Numbered from the stretch's first letter, positions 17,970 to 26,202 are shown. The stretch: DNA of 59,772 nucleotides from Synergistaceae bacterium UBA5560 (GCA_002425685.1 DIMS01000077.1:1-59772), one strand, 5' to 3'. Notes: generated from the sequence alone by a model not told the origin. Numbers and translations: made by a program.

Positions 17970-18902
17970 CTATCCGGCGCGGCGTTCCGCCATGCGGCGC
18001 TCCGCCCGGGCAACCTGCTCCCGTTCGTCCTGAACGAAGCGGGCCACGTAGTCGTCGGCGGGATCGGCGATGATGTCGTCGGGGGAACCGACCTGGACGA
18101 TGCTCCCCTTGCGCATGACCGCCATGCGGTCCCCCAGGCGCAGCGCCTCGGAGAGGTCGTGGGTGACGAAGAAAATGGTCTTCCGGAGCGTCCGCTGGAG
18201 GCGGATCAGCTCGTCCTGAAGCTCTCTGCGGATGAGGGGATCGAGACCGCTGAAGGGTTCGTCCATGAAAAGGATGGGAGAATCCATGACAAGAGCCCTG
18301 GCGATGCCCACGCGCTGGCGCATGCCTCCCGAGAGGGAGGCGGGGTAGGACCTTCCCCATCCTTCGAGCCCGACCCGGGAGAGGATCTCCTTCGCCTTGC
18401 CCGTCCGGGCCGCTGCCTCCTCCCCCCGGAGCTTCAGGCCGAAGGAGGCGTTTTCCAGAACCGTCCGGTGCGGCAGGAGGCCGTAGTGCTGAAAGACCAT
18501 GGCCACCTCCGTCCTGCGGAAACGCACCAACTCCTGGGACGTCATGGCCGTCACGTTCCGCCCGTTCACGGCGATGTTTCCCGCCGTGGGCTCCACCAGG
18601 CGCATGAGACAGCGGATGAGGGTGGATTTTCCACTGCCGGAGAGCCCCATGACGATGAAGGTCTCCCCCGGCTCCACGGAGAACGCCACGTCCCGAACGG
18701 CCACCACGGCCCGTCGGTCCTTCTCCAGAACCTCCAGCGCCTCGGGATTCTCCACAATCCCCGGAGACAGTGCGTCGCCCTTCTGCCTGGAATAGACCTT
18801 CCAGAGCCCCCGAACCTCGATGGCGGAAGAGAGAGGCGGCGCATGCGCCGCCTCTCTTCGTTCCGGGCCGAGGTCGGCGGAGAGCGCGTAATGGAAGGCC
18901 AC
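17970..18902 (-). CDS. Quaternary-amine ABC transporter ATPase (ProV/OpuAA-like)
   Basis: The product is 310 aa. Walker A is MGLSGSGKSTLIRCLMRLVEP, the signature LSGGMRQRVGIARALVMDSP, Walker B ILFMDEPFSGLDP, and the switch His is in FFVTHDLSEAL. EVRGLWKVY and a 20-residue insert before Walker A place it in the ProV/OpuAA branch. The C-terminus lacks the paired CBS domains of longer ProV proteins and stops after ARFVQDEREQVARAE. The GTG at 18902 shares its first base with the binding-protein stop (TAGTG). A 28-bp perfect palindrome lies within its first 25 codons. Confidence 0.9.
   Translation of the reverse strand: MAFHYALSADLGPERREAAHAPPLSSAIEVRGLWKVYSRQKGDALSPGIVENPEALEVLEKDRRAVVAVRDVAFSVEPGETFIVMGLSGSGKSTLIRCLMRLVEPTAGNIAVNGRNVTAMTSQELVRFRRTEVAMVFQHYGLLPHRTVLENASFGLKLRGEEAAARTGKAKEILSRVGLEGWGRSYPASLSGGMRQRVGIARALVMDSPILFMDEPFSGLDPLIRRELQDELIRLQRTLRKTIFFVTHDLSEALRLGDRMAVMRKGSIVQVGSPDDIIADPADDYVARFVQDEREQVARAERRMAERRAG
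18830..18857. promoter_or_regulatory. 28-bp perfect palindrome at the binding-protein/ATPase junction
   Basis: Fourteen base pairs without a loop (agagaggcggcgca and its complement) fold just after the binding-protein stop and inside the 5' end of the ATPase gene. Such intercistronic hairpins commonly stabilise upstream mRNA or block read-through, giving more binding protein than ATPase. It lacks a T-run. Confidence 0.55.
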
Positions 18903-19903
18903 TAGGGAAGCGCCTCCAGAGCGGCACGCACCTTCCCCGCAACCTCCGGGGCGAGCCACGCCGTCCAGGCCGCTTCGTACTCCTTCAGAAACCACTCCGC
19001 CACCCGCTCCACCGTGGCACCGGACTCGAACATGAAGGCCAGCACCTTGTTGTTCTGCTCCAGAGTGGTCTCGTAGGCTTCCAGAAAGCGCCGCACCTCG
19101 GGATTGGCCTCGGCGAATTTAGCGTTCATGAGGATGAGCACTTTCGCCTGGGGGAAGGCACAGCCGTAGTCCTTTCCTTCTCCCCAGCGGGATTCGTCGT
19201 AGGGAGGTTCCTCCAGAAGTGTCATGTCGTACTTGCCGAGAACCCACGTGGGCTCCCAGTAGTAGGCCAGGATGGGGCGCCCCCGGTCATAGGCGGTTTT
19301 GATGGCCGTGGAAAGGGCCGTCTCGGAGCCGGGCGCGAAGGAATCGAAGGTCTCCTCCAGACCGTAGGTCCTGAGCTTCACGTTGTTGATGGTGTGCACC
19401 ATCCATCCCGTGGGGCCATTGTAGAAGCGCCCCTTCTTCGGATTCTCCGGATCCTTGAAGAGTTCCCAGTACTTGGGCAAGTCTGCCACGGACTTCAGGT
19501 CCGGCGCGACGGGGGCGATGCCCCGGGCCGCGTCGCCCTTGATCATGTACGTGGGTACGTACCACCCCTGAGGAGCATCCGGGAAAGTGGACCCCAGATC
19601 CGCCACGGCCTTTCTGGCCTGAGCCTTTTCCCACCATTCCACCACGTTGTCCACCCATCCTTCCATGGAGAGATGGGCATCTCCGCGTTCGATGGCCATC
19701 AGCCCCGGCATGGACTCGGCAAAGACGTATTCCGGCGCGTAGCCGAATCCATGCTCCAGGATGAAACCAGCGATGCGGTTGTGCACCTGCACACTGTCCC
19801 AGCTGAAATCGACGAAAACAACCGGTTCCGCCGCAGCGGCGGAAGCGACAGGAGCGACGGCCGAAACCACCGCAAGGAGAAGCCACAGAACTGTCTTCTT
19901 CAC
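18902..19903 (-). CDS. Glycine betaine/carnitine-type ABC substrate-binding protein
   Basis: The product (333 aa) has a signal peptide (KKTVLWLLLAVVSAVAPVASA) and then a ProX/OpuAC-type periplasmic binding domain. Visible features are VFVDFSWDSVQVHNRIAGF near the mature N-terminus, MEGWVDNVVEWWEKA, GWYVPTYMIKGD and ILAYYWEPTWVLGKYDMTLL. The clustered tryptophans could form the aromatic cage that binds quaternary ammonium groups. I chose the GTG at 19903 because the AAAGGAG is 10 nt upstream; the GTG at 19912 is nearly on it. It is the first gene of the operon with ATPase, permease and acyltransferase, transcribed from a promoter about 310 nt upstream. Confidence 0.9.
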   Translation of the reverse strand: MKKTVLWLLLAVVSAVAPVASAAAAEPVVFVDFSWDSVQVHNRIAGFILEHGFGYAPEYVFAESMPGLMAIERGDAHLSMEGWVDNVVEWWEKAQARKAVADLGSTFPDAPQGWYVPTYMIKGDAARGIAPVAPDLKSVADLPKYWELFKDPENPKKGRFYNGPTGWMVHTINNVKLRTYGLEETFDSFAPGSETALSTAIKTAYDRGRPILAYYWEPTWVLGKYDMTLLEEPPYDESRWGEGKDYGCAFPQAKVLILMNAKFAEANPEVRRFLEAYETTLEQNNKVLAFMFESGATVERVAEWFLKEYEAAWTAWLAPEVAGKVRAALEALP

Positions 19904-19938
19904 GCACGTCACACTCCTTTTCCTGGTGCGAATACCGT

Positions 19939-19969
19939 CCTCCGGGGAGACGCGACACGTCTCCGGAGG
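19939..19969 (-). promoter_or_regulatory. Strong leader hairpin ahead of the binding-protein gene
   Basis: On the minus strand cctccggagac-gtgtcgc-gtctccccggagg gives an 11-bp stem with a 2-nt bulge. It ends 20-25 nt upstream of the AAAGGAG ribosome site, so it could modulate translation or be an attenuator. Confidence 0.4.
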
Positions 19970-20215
19970 CGGAAACTGCCCGGATGGGGAACGGCTCGTA
20001 TTTTTCTGAAAAACGGGGGTCTTTTTCCTCTCGCGAAGGCGATCGGGCCGGATATGTCCGCAAAAAAACCGACGATACCGGAACGAGACGGACGGCCTGG
20101 AGGCAACGATGTTGTGCTGTTTTTTAAGAACAGCTCCGGAAGAAATGAAACAAAAATCTAAAATATGGCACATGGCGATTACGACGCGTACAAAGCATCG
20201 CTTCTTCAGATATCA

Positions 20216-20245
20216 AGAATAGACGATGAAGAACTGTTCTGTCAA
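20216..20245 (-). promoter_or_regulatory. Sigma-70-type promoter of the quaternary-amine operon
   Basis: On the minus strand: consensus -35 TTGACA (20245-20240), 18-nt spacer, -10 TATTCT (20221-20216). Predicted transcription start is near 20209. Confidence 0.6.
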
Positions 20246-20527
20246 GATCAATGCATACAATTAAAGCATCTCCGCTTCTTCTTCACCCCTTCAAAATCCC
20301 TTCGACACCACAACGCACCTGCGTTGCAAACACCTCCGCAACAGGGACAAACACGACGGAAGCCGCCGCATCGGAACTTCCGGAGGCGAATCCGGATCTC
20401 GGGACGCGAGATCACCTTCGCGGCCCATCTCGTCATTTTTCCGAAAATGCATTGCGAACAGAGTGCGTCCGACTCGAAAAAAAGCGTGGTATCATGGTCG
20501 CCGACATACGGTCGGGAGGGAGACGGC

Positions 20528-20896
20528 ATGGCCTGGATCAAACGCGGCTCCATCATGGTGGACGTACAGAACGTGGAACGCCTCGACAAGGTGCTCAAGG
20601 ACGGCAGCGTCGTTGCCCGCATCGTGGGGTGGATCAACGAGGGGGTCGTCCAGATTCCTCTCCTCAACACCTTCTGGTTCTATGACTTTCTACGGAGAGT
20701 GAACAAGGAGTGGCTCCTCAAACGCCATCCCGACATGGTGATCTTCGAGGGGACACCCGAGGAGGCGGACCTTCTCTACGACCGCCTCCGGCATTGGCTT
20801 TCCGCCCCTTCCTACCAGATCTTCGATGTGGATTACGAGATCGGCCTCCATGTGACGAGGGAAATTCCGAACATCGTCTCCGTGCGCAACGGCTGA
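20528..20896 (+). CDS. Hypothetical protein, 122 aa
   Basis: I do not recognise this protein. A good ribosome site (GGGAGGGAG, 6-7 nt before the ATG) and normal codon use support a real gene. The product is soluble, with no signal peptide or membrane segment: MAWIKRGSIMVDVQNVERLD at the start, then WINEGVVQIPLLNTFWFYDF, KRHPDMVIFEGTPEEADLLY and a C-terminal IGLHVTREIPNIVSVRNG. It is monocistronic, between the divergent amine operon and the microcompartment operon, with 440 nt before the latter. The ATG at 20555 is a possible shorter start. Confidence 0.65.
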   Translation: MAWIKRGSIMVDVQNVERLDKVLKDGSVVARIVGWINEGVVQIPLLNTFWFYDFLRRVNKEWLLKRHPDMVIFEGTPEEADLLYDRLRHWLSAPSYQIFDVDYEIGLHVTREIPNIVSVRNG

Positions 20897-21336
20897 GGCG
20901 ACTCCACACACCGCCGAGGAAGACCGCCTCCCCGGCAGATGGCGCAGAAACCCCACGAACAGGACGTACCGCAAAAAAACGAAGATACTTCCCCCTTTCG
21001 GAGCGAAACGACGGCATGCGCTCCATCTTTGCCGTTTCCGTTTTTCCGGTTTCCGAACACCATGACGACACGCCTCGAAATGCGTTGTTCCCACACCCGC
21101 AGACACGCCCCACGCCCTCGCCCCTCGGAGCAAAAAAACGAAACCCGCCAACCTTTATTCACTCTTTTCACTTTTGCTTCGTCTTTTCGCATCGGCAATC
21201 CGCTCAAAAAGACCGCCCATGAGGTGGATGCGTCTTCCCCCCCGATTGGATAGAAAAGAAAGGCACCAGTATCCGGAGGGGGCTCCGGAGCGACTCGTGG
21301 TCTTCAGCGGTGGAGAGCGCGAAGGGTGAGGGGGAC
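20897..21336. other. Upstream region of the microcompartment operon
   Basis: 440 nt without a gene. It is pyrimidine-rich around 21140-21190 and ends in a 6-bp hairpin (ccggag-ggg-ctccgg, 21273-21287) about 50 nt before pduU. I found no convincing sigma-70 or sigma-54 promoter and no cobalamin-riboswitch core; the operon must be transcribed from somewhere here. Confidence 0.5.
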
Positions 21337-21684
21337 ATGTCCGTGACGGAGACGAAGCAGCGCATCGTCCAGGAGTACGTGCCCGGAAAACAGATCACGC
21401 TGGCCCACATCATCCGGAATCCGAGACGGGATTTCTGCGAACGCCTCGGCGTGGATCAGCCCGGTGCGGTGGGCATCATGACCATTACGCCGGGAGAGGG
21501 CGCCATCATCGCCGGCGATGCCGCCACAAAAGCCGCCAACATTCATGTGGAGTTCGTGGATCGTTTCACCGGATGTCTTATGTTCACCGGAGAAGTGACC
21601 GCGGTGGAGACCGCTCTCAAGGGAGCCGTTATGACGCTGGAGTCGGTGCTGGGATTCGTCCCCGCGCCGATCACCAGAACATAA
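21337..21684 (+). CDS. pduU: PduU/EutS-type microcompartment shell protein
   Basis: The 115-aa product matches the circularly permuted hexameric BMC protein PduU/EutS. The N-terminal IVQEYVPGKQITLAHIIRNP forms the small beta-barrel cap, followed by the permuted BMC domain (AVGIMTITPGEGAIIAGDAA, VEFVDRFTGCLMFTGEVTAV). It is a shell facet component. I chose the ATG at 21337 (GTGAGGGGG leader); the 9-codon longer start has no ribosome site. It is first in a roughly 17-kb plus-strand operon of at least 21 genes. Confidence 0.93.
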   Translation: MSVTETKQRIVQEYVPGKQITLAHIIRNPRRDFCERLGVDQPGAVGIMTITPGEGAIIAGDAATKAANIHVEFVDRFTGCLMFTGEVTAVETALKGAVMTLESVLGFVPAPITRT

Positions 21685-21702
21685 CGGCTTTTTTCGTGCG
21701 CC

Positions 21703-22182
21703 GTGTCCCAGGGAGAAAAGCGCGGAGAACCGCGGCGCATCATGGTCGTCGGCCCCAGCGGTGCGGGAAAGACGACGCTCCTGGCCGCCCTCGGCCTGAT
21801 GGAGCAGAAGCACGGCGGCAAGACCGAGATGGTCTCCTACACGTCCCGGTCCATTGATACGCCCGGGGAGATGCTCGAGAATCCGCGCTATTATTCCGTG
21901 CTTCTGATGAATGCCCCCAAGGCGGCGCTGGTGCTTTTCGTGTCGGATCCGACGGGAAATGTGCGGTTTCCTTCCAGGATGGCCCAGGCGTTCCGGGCAC
22001 CGGTCCTGGGAGTGGTGACGAAAGTGGACGTGAGCACTCCCGAGGAACGGGAGAGAGCGAAGGAACGCCTGCGAAGCGCGGGAGCGAGGGAGGTGGTCGA
22101 CTGCTCGCCAGTGACCGGAGAGGGAATGGATCGCCTGAAGTCTTCCATTGAACGCATGTCTAGGGAGGTGTTCCGTGCATGA
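21703..22182 (+). CDS. pduV: PduV/EutP-like small GTPase-family protein
   Basis: The 159-aa product has a P-loop (IMVVGPSGAGKTTLLAALG), the PduV/EutP-type YTSRSIDTPGEMLENPRYYS (switch region with the DTPGE motif), and VVTKVDV, the NKxD-equivalent with threonine for asparagine. PduV is reported to interact with the microcompartment exterior and cell filaments. The GTG at 21703 has no clear ribosome site; the ATG at 21742 (inside IMVVG) is too late for the first strand. Its stop overlaps pduA by 4 nt. Confidence 0.88.
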   Translation: MSQGEKRGEPRRIMVVGPSGAGKTTLLAALGLMEQKHGGKTEMVSYTSRSIDTPGEMLENPRYYSVLLMNAPKAALVLFVSDPTGNVRFPSRMAQAFRAPVLGVVTKVDVSTPEERERAKERLRSAGAREVVDCSPVTGEGMDRLKSSIERMSREVFRA

Positions 22183-22457
22183 ACGGAGAAGCGCTGGGAT
22201 TGATTGAGACAAGAGGACTTGTGGGAGCCATCGAGGCCGCCGACGCCATGGTGAAGGCCGCCAATGTGCACCTCATCGGCTACGAGAAGATCGGATCGGG
22301 CTACGTGACCGTTATGGTCCGGGGCGATGTGGGCGCCGTCAAGGCCGCAGTGGATGCGGGCGCGGCAGCGGCCAAGCGCGTGGGTGAGATCGTTTCCATT
22401 CACGTCATCCCCAGGCCGCATGCGGACACGGAAAAGATCCTGCCCAAAATCGGGTAG
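22179..22457 (+). CDS. pduA: Hexameric BMC shell protein (PduA-type)
   Basis: A 92-aa canonical BMC-H protein: ALGLIETRGLVGAIEAADAM, KAANVHLIGYEKIGSGYVTV and VRGDVGAVKAAVDAGAAAAK. The pore loop reads K-I-G-S-G, as in PduA hexamers that pass diol substrate and hold back aldehyde. It starts within the pduV stop (ATGA). It is a close relative of the second BMC-H at 29537. Confidence 0.96.
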   Translation: MNGEALGLIETRGLVGAIEAADAMVKAANVHLIGYEKIGSGYVTVMVRGDVGAVKAAVDAGAAAAKRVGEIVSIHVIPRPHADTEKILPKIG

Positions 22458-22475
22458 CCCGAGGAGGTGTAGACA

Positions 22476-23267
22476 ATGGCAGAACAGGACGTCATGAAGA
22501 AGGTCATGGACGAAGTCATGAAGCGCCTCGCCCCCGAGATCCCCAAGGAGGCGCCTGCGAACGACGCTGTCTGCGTGCCCGCTGCGGTCACCGAGTTCAT
22601 CGGAACCGGCATGGGGCACACCCTCGGGCTCGTCATCGCCAACGTGGAGCCCCGTCTTCACGAAAAGATGGGCATCGACAAGAAGTATCGCTCCATCGGG
22701 ATCATCTCCGACCGCGTCGGCGCAGGCCCCCAGCTCATGGCCGCCGACGAGGCCGTGAAGGCCACCAACACGGAGATCGTCTCCGTGGAACTGCCCCGTG
22801 ACACCGAGGGCGGCTGCGGCCACGGCTGCCTCATCGTCTTCGGCGCCGAGGACGTCTCAGACGCCCGCCGCGCCGTCGAAGTGACCCTGGGCAACCTGGA
22901 CACCTATTTCGGCGACGTGTGGGCCAACGACGTGGGCTACCTGGAACTGCAGTACACCGCCCGGGCGAGCTACTGCCTCAACAAGGCCCTGGGCGCCCCC
23001 CTGGGCAAGGCCTTCGGGCTCATCCTCGGCGCTCCCGCCGGCATCGGCGTGGTCATCTCCGACACCGCCCTGAAGGCAGCCGAGATCGACCCCTTCGCCT
23101 ACTGCTCCCCCAGCAAAGGCACGAGCCTCACGAACGAAGCGTTCATCATGGTCACGGGTGATTCCGGTGCGGTGCGACAGTCCATCATCTCCGCCCGCGA
23201 AGTGGGAGTCAAGCTTCTCCACTCCCTCGGAACCAAGCCCAAGTCCCTCACCGTTCCGTACATCTAG
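22476..23267 (+). CDS. pduB: PduB-type tandem BMC (trimeric) shell protein
   Basis: The 263-aa product has two BMC repeats (about 35-150 and 150-263). The PduB signature is GMGHTLGLVIANVEPRLHEK, with a glycine-rich GGCGHGCLIVFGAEDV in the first repeat and GAPAGIGVVISDTALKAAEI in the second. The first 20 residues (MAEQDVMKKVMDEVMKRLAP) are an amphipathic helix like that of PduB, which is reported to link the shell to cargo. Expected to form a trimer that tiles shell facets. No clear internal start for a short PduB' form was identified. Ribosome site: GAGGAGGTG. Confidence 0.95.
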   Translation: MAEQDVMKKVMDEVMKRLAPEIPKEAPANDAVCVPAAVTEFIGTGMGHTLGLVIANVEPRLHEKMGIDKKYRSIGIISDRVGAGPQLMAADEAVKATNTEIVSVELPRDTEGGCGHGCLIVFGAEDVSDARRAVEVTLGNLDTYFGDVWANDVGYLELQYTARASYCLNKALGAPLGKAFGLILGAPAGIGVVISDTALKAAEIDPFAYCSPSKGTSLTNEAFIMVTGDSGAVRQSIISAREVGVKLLHSLGTKPKSLTVPYI

Positions 23268-23300
23268 GCTGAGGATGAATTCAACGAGGGGGTGACGCGG

Positions 23301-24974
23301 GTGGCTCAGCAGAAAAGAAGCAAACGCTTTGAAGTACTCGAGAATCGTGCCGTCCACAAGGACGGATTCATCGGCGAATGGATCGACGTGGGACTCATCG
23401 CAATGGGGAGCCCCAACGATCCCAAGCCGTCCATCAAGGTCCAGAACGGCAAAGTCGTCGAGATGGATGGAAAGACCCGGGCGAACTTCGACATGATCGA
23501 ACAGTTCGTCGCGGACTACTCCATCGACACGTCCGTAGCCGAAGAGGCCATGTCCAAGAGCTGCCTCGAACTGGCCAGGATGCTCGTGGACATCAACGTA
23601 CCGCGCGACGAGGTGCGCCGGCTCTTCGGCGCCCTGACCCCGGCGAAACTCGCGGGTGTCATGGCGGAGATGAACATCGTGGAGATCATGATGGCCATGC
23701 AGAAGATGCGCTGCCGTCAGACTCCCGCCAACCAGGCTCACGTGACGAGCGCGAAGGACCATCCCGTGCTTCTCGCCGCGGACGCCGCGGAAGCCGCTCT
23801 CCGGGGCTTCGTCGAGATCGAGACCACCGTCGGCGTGGTTCGTTACGCGCCCTTCAACGCACTGGCACTCCTCATCGGAGGCCAGGTGGGACGTCCCGGA
23901 ACCCTTTCTCAGGACGCTCTGGAAGAGGCCTTCGAGCTCCAGATCGGTATGAGGGGTCTCACGGCCTATGCGGAAACCGTGTCGGTCTACGGAACGGAGA
24001 GCGTCTTCGTGGACGGAGACGACACACCCTGGTCCAAGTCCTTCCTCGCCTCCGCCTACGCGAGCCGCGGCCTGAAGATGCGGTTCACCAGCGGTACGGG
24101 AAGCGAAGTGCAGATGGGCGCCGCCGAAGGGCGGAGCATGCTCTATCTCGAAGCGCGGTGCGTCATGGTCACCAAGGGCGCCGGCGTCCAGGGACTCCAG
24201 AACGGCTCCATCTCCTGCATCGGCGTTCCCGGTGCGGTTCCCTCGGGCATCCGGGCCATCGCCGCGGAAAACCTCATCACCATGGCGCTCGACCTGGAAG
24301 TAGCCTCCGGCAACGACCAGACCTTCTCCCACTCCGACCTGCGCCGCGTGGCCCGTACCATTCCCCAGTTCTTCCCGGGCACGGACCTCATCTTCTCCGG
24401 TTACTCCGCGACGCCGAACTACGACAACATGTTCGCAGGCTCCAACTGGGACATCGAGGACGTGGACGACTACCTCGCCCTGCAGCGCGACTTCCGCGTG
24501 GACGGCGGCCTGAAGCCCGTCTCGGAGGATGAGGTCATCGCCGCCCGCAACAAGGCCGCCCGGGCCATGCAGGCCATCTTCGAGGAATTCGGCTTCCCCC
24601 CCATCACCGACGAGGAAGTCGAGCTCGCCACCTACGCCAACGGCAGCAAGGACGTGGGAACCCGCAACGTTCCCGAGGACCTCAAGGCCGCCGAACGCCT
24701 CATGAAGGAAGGGGTCACCGGCATCGACGTCGCCAAGGCCCTTGCCAAGAGAGGTTTCCGGGACATCGCCGCCGCTCTCGTCATGATGATGAAGCAGCGC
24801 GTCTCCGGCGACTATCTCCAGACTTCCGCATGGATCGCCTCGGACGGCACCGTCTACAGCGCCGTGAACGATCCGAACACCTACCAGGGCCCCGGCACGG
24901 GATACCAGATGTCCGAGGAACGCTGGAACGAGATCAAGGCCATTCCTTGGGCCGTCAATCCCGAGGACATCTAG
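23301..24974 (+). CDS. pduC: B12-dependent propanediol/glycerol dehydratase large subunit
   Basis: The 557-aa catalytic subunit dehydrates 1,2-propanediol or glycerol to propionaldehyde or 3-hydroxypropionaldehyde by adenosylcobalamin radical chemistry. Family landmarks: RSKRFEVLENRAVHKDGFIG, SPNDPKPSIKV, MMMAMQKMRCRQTPANQAHV, YAETVSVYGTESVFVDGDDT, TSGTGSEVQMGAAEGRSML and GYSATPNYDNMFAGSNWDIE. By eye it closely follows enterobacterial PduC over its full length. The GTG at 23301 is preferred: GAGGGG lies 10 nt upstream, while the GTG at 23292 abuts it. Diol and glycerol substrates cannot be told apart from sequence alone. Confidence 0.96.
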   Translation: MAQQKRSKRFEVLENRAVHKDGFIGEWIDVGLIAMGSPNDPKPSIKVQNGKVVEMDGKTRANFDMIEQFVADYSIDTSVAEEAMSKSCLELARMLVDINVPRDEVRRLFGALTPAKLAGVMAEMNIVEIMMAMQKMRCRQTPANQAHVTSAKDHPVLLAADAAEAALRGFVEIETTVGVVRYAPFNALALLIGGQVGRPGTLSQDALEEAFELQIGMRGLTAYAETVSVYGTESVFVDGDDTPWSKSFLASAYASRGLKMRFTSGTGSEVQMGAAEGRSMLYLEARCVMVTKGAGVQGLQNGSISCIGVPGAVPSGIRAIAAENLITMALDLEVASGNDQTFSHSDLRRVARTIPQFFPGTDLIFSGYSATPNYDNMFAGSNWDIEDVDDYLALQRDFRVDGGLKPVSEDEVIAARNKAARAMQAIFEEFGFPPITDEEVELATYANGSKDVGTRNVPEDLKAAERLMKEGVTGIDVAKALAKRGFRDIAAALVMMMKQRVSGDYLQTSAWIASDGTVYSAVNDPNTYQGPGTGYQMSEERWNEIKAIPWAVNPEDI

Positions 24975-24995
24975 GGAGAAGGGGGGAACTCATCC

Positions 24996-25649
24996 ATGCA
25001 GCTCAGCCAGGAACTGATCCAGAAGGTCATCGCTGAAGTGCTCGCCGAGGTCATGAACGGCGCCCCTGCTCCGTCCTCCGCTCCCGAGGCCGAAGTTTCC
25101 GGAATCGTGTGCACCGAGAAGGGCAAGGCAGCCCGGGGAACCGACCCGAGAGAAGTCGTCGTGGCCGTGACGCCCGCTTTCGGAACGACGTTCACGAAGA
25201 CCATCGTCGACGTGCCGCACGCGGAAGTCCTCCGCCAGATCTTCGCGGGCATCGAGGAAGAGGGGCTTCGGGTGCGGGTCATCCGCGTCTACCACACCGC
25301 CGACGTGGCCTTCATGGCGCATCAGGCGGCGAAGCTCTCCGGCTCGGGCATCGGCATCGGCGTCCTCTCCAGAGGAACGTCGATCATCCATCAGAAAGAT
25401 CTGAACCCGCTTTCGAATCTGGAACTCTTCCCGCAGTCGCCGCTTCTCGATCCGCTCACCTTCCGAGCCATCGGCAAGAATGCGGCCAAGTACGCCAAGG
25501 GTGAACAGCCCACGCCGGTGCCGACGAAGAACGATCCCATGGCGCGCCCGCGCTATCAGGGGCTCGCGGCGCTTCTGCACAACAAGGAGGCCCGCTTCAT
25601 CGACCGAAACAAGGCCCCCATGGAGATCTCGGTCACGTTCGAAGGGTAG
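24996..25649 (+). CDS. pduD: Diol/glycerol dehydratase medium subunit
   Basis: The 217-aa beta subunit helps bind cobalamin. The body contains VAVTPAFGTTFTKTIVDVPH, RVIRVYHTADVAFMAHQAAK and IGVLSRGTSIIHQKDLNPLS, all standard for PduD/DhaB2. The N-terminus (MQLSQELIQKVIAEVLAEVM) is an amphipathic encapsulation helix followed by an Ala/Pro-rich linker, as in PduD, and should target the holoenzyme to the microcompartment lumen. It lies 21 nt after pduC. Confidence 0.95.
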   Translation: MQLSQELIQKVIAEVLAEVMNGAPAPSSAPEAEVSGIVCTEKGKAARGTDPREVVVAVTPAFGTTFTKTIVDVPHAEVLRQIFAGIEEEGLRVRVIRVYHTADVAFMAHQAAKLSGSGIGIGVLSRGTSIIHQKDLNPLSNLELFPQSPLLDPLTFRAIGKNAAKYAKGEQPTPVPTKNDPMARPRYQGLAALLHNKEARFIDRNKAPMEISVTFEG

Positions 25650-25660
25650 GAGGTGGCGAT

Positions 25661-26179
25661 ATGGCTCAGATGAACGAACAGCTCGTGGCGGAGGTCGTCC
25701 GCCAGGTACTGCAGAACATGAACGGCAAGGCTGCGCCGGCCCCGAAGGGCGGCAAGCTCACCGCCGCCGACTATCCCCTTGCTTCCAAGCGGCCCGAAAT
25801 CCTGAAGAGCCCCAAGGGAACGCCTTTCAACGAGCTTACCCTTGAGGCCGTGGAGAACGGAAAGGCCACCTTCGAGGATTTCCGTATCACTCCCGAAGCA
25901 CTGGAAATGCAGGCTCAGATCGCCGAATCCGCGGGAAGACGCCAGATCGCCCAGAACCTGCGCCGCGCCGCGGAGCTGACCAAGGTTCCCGACGAGCGAA
26001 TCCTGGAGATCTACAACCTTCTCCGGCCGCACCGCTCCACGAAGGAAGAACTCGAGGGCATCGCGGAGGAACTGGAGACCAAGTTCGGCGCCAAGGTCTG
26101 CGCTGCCTTCGTCCGCGAATCCGCGGAAGTCTACGCCCGCCGCAAGCTCCTCCGGGGCGACCTGCCCTCTTCCGACTGA
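25661..26179 (+). CDS. pduE: Diol/glycerol dehydratase small subunit
   Basis: The 172-aa gamma subunit of the dehydratase. ADYPLASKRPEILKSPKGTP, FRITPEALEMQAQIAESAGR, NLRRAAELTKVPDERILEIY and NLLRPHRSTKEEL are all family-typical. The N-terminal MAQMNEQLVAEVVRQVLQNM is a second encapsulation-type helix in the complex. It lies 11 nt after pduD with a GTAGGAGGTGG leader. Confidence 0.95.
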   Translation: MAQMNEQLVAEVVRQVLQNMNGKAAPAPKGGKLTAADYPLASKRPEILKSPKGTPFNELTLEAVENGKATFEDFRITPEALEMQAQIAESAGRRQIAQNLRRAAELTKVPDERILEIYNLLRPHRSTKEELEGIAEELETKFGAKVCAAFVRESAEVYARRKLLRGDLPSSD

Positions 26180-26202
26180 CAACGGGGAAAGGGCTCGCTT
26201 CC

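Larger units (their letters stand above)
19904..20527. other. Divergent intergenic region with long leader of the ABC operon
   Basis: This stretch holds the promoter of the binding-protein operon (20216-20245), its roughly 300-nt untranslated leader and the upstream region of the plus-strand gene at 20528. The stretch 20110-20300 is clearly AT-richer than its surroundings. The leader contains a strong hairpin (19939-19969). I could not match it to a known riboswitch. Confidence 0.5.

Noticed and set aside
18566..18844. Minus-strand ATG start MRRLSL at the ATPase gene
   Set aside because: It is in a different frame from the ATPase and only arises from the palindrome.
20897..21336. Cobalamin riboswitch before the Pdu operon
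   Set aside because: I looked for the conserved GCCACTG B12-box core here and upstream of the cobalamin and metal-transport operons and did not find it.
21703..22182. Translation factor or G protein unrelated to microcompartments
   Set aside because: The P-loop and DTPGE...NPRYYS pattern and position between two shell genes identify PduV/EutP.
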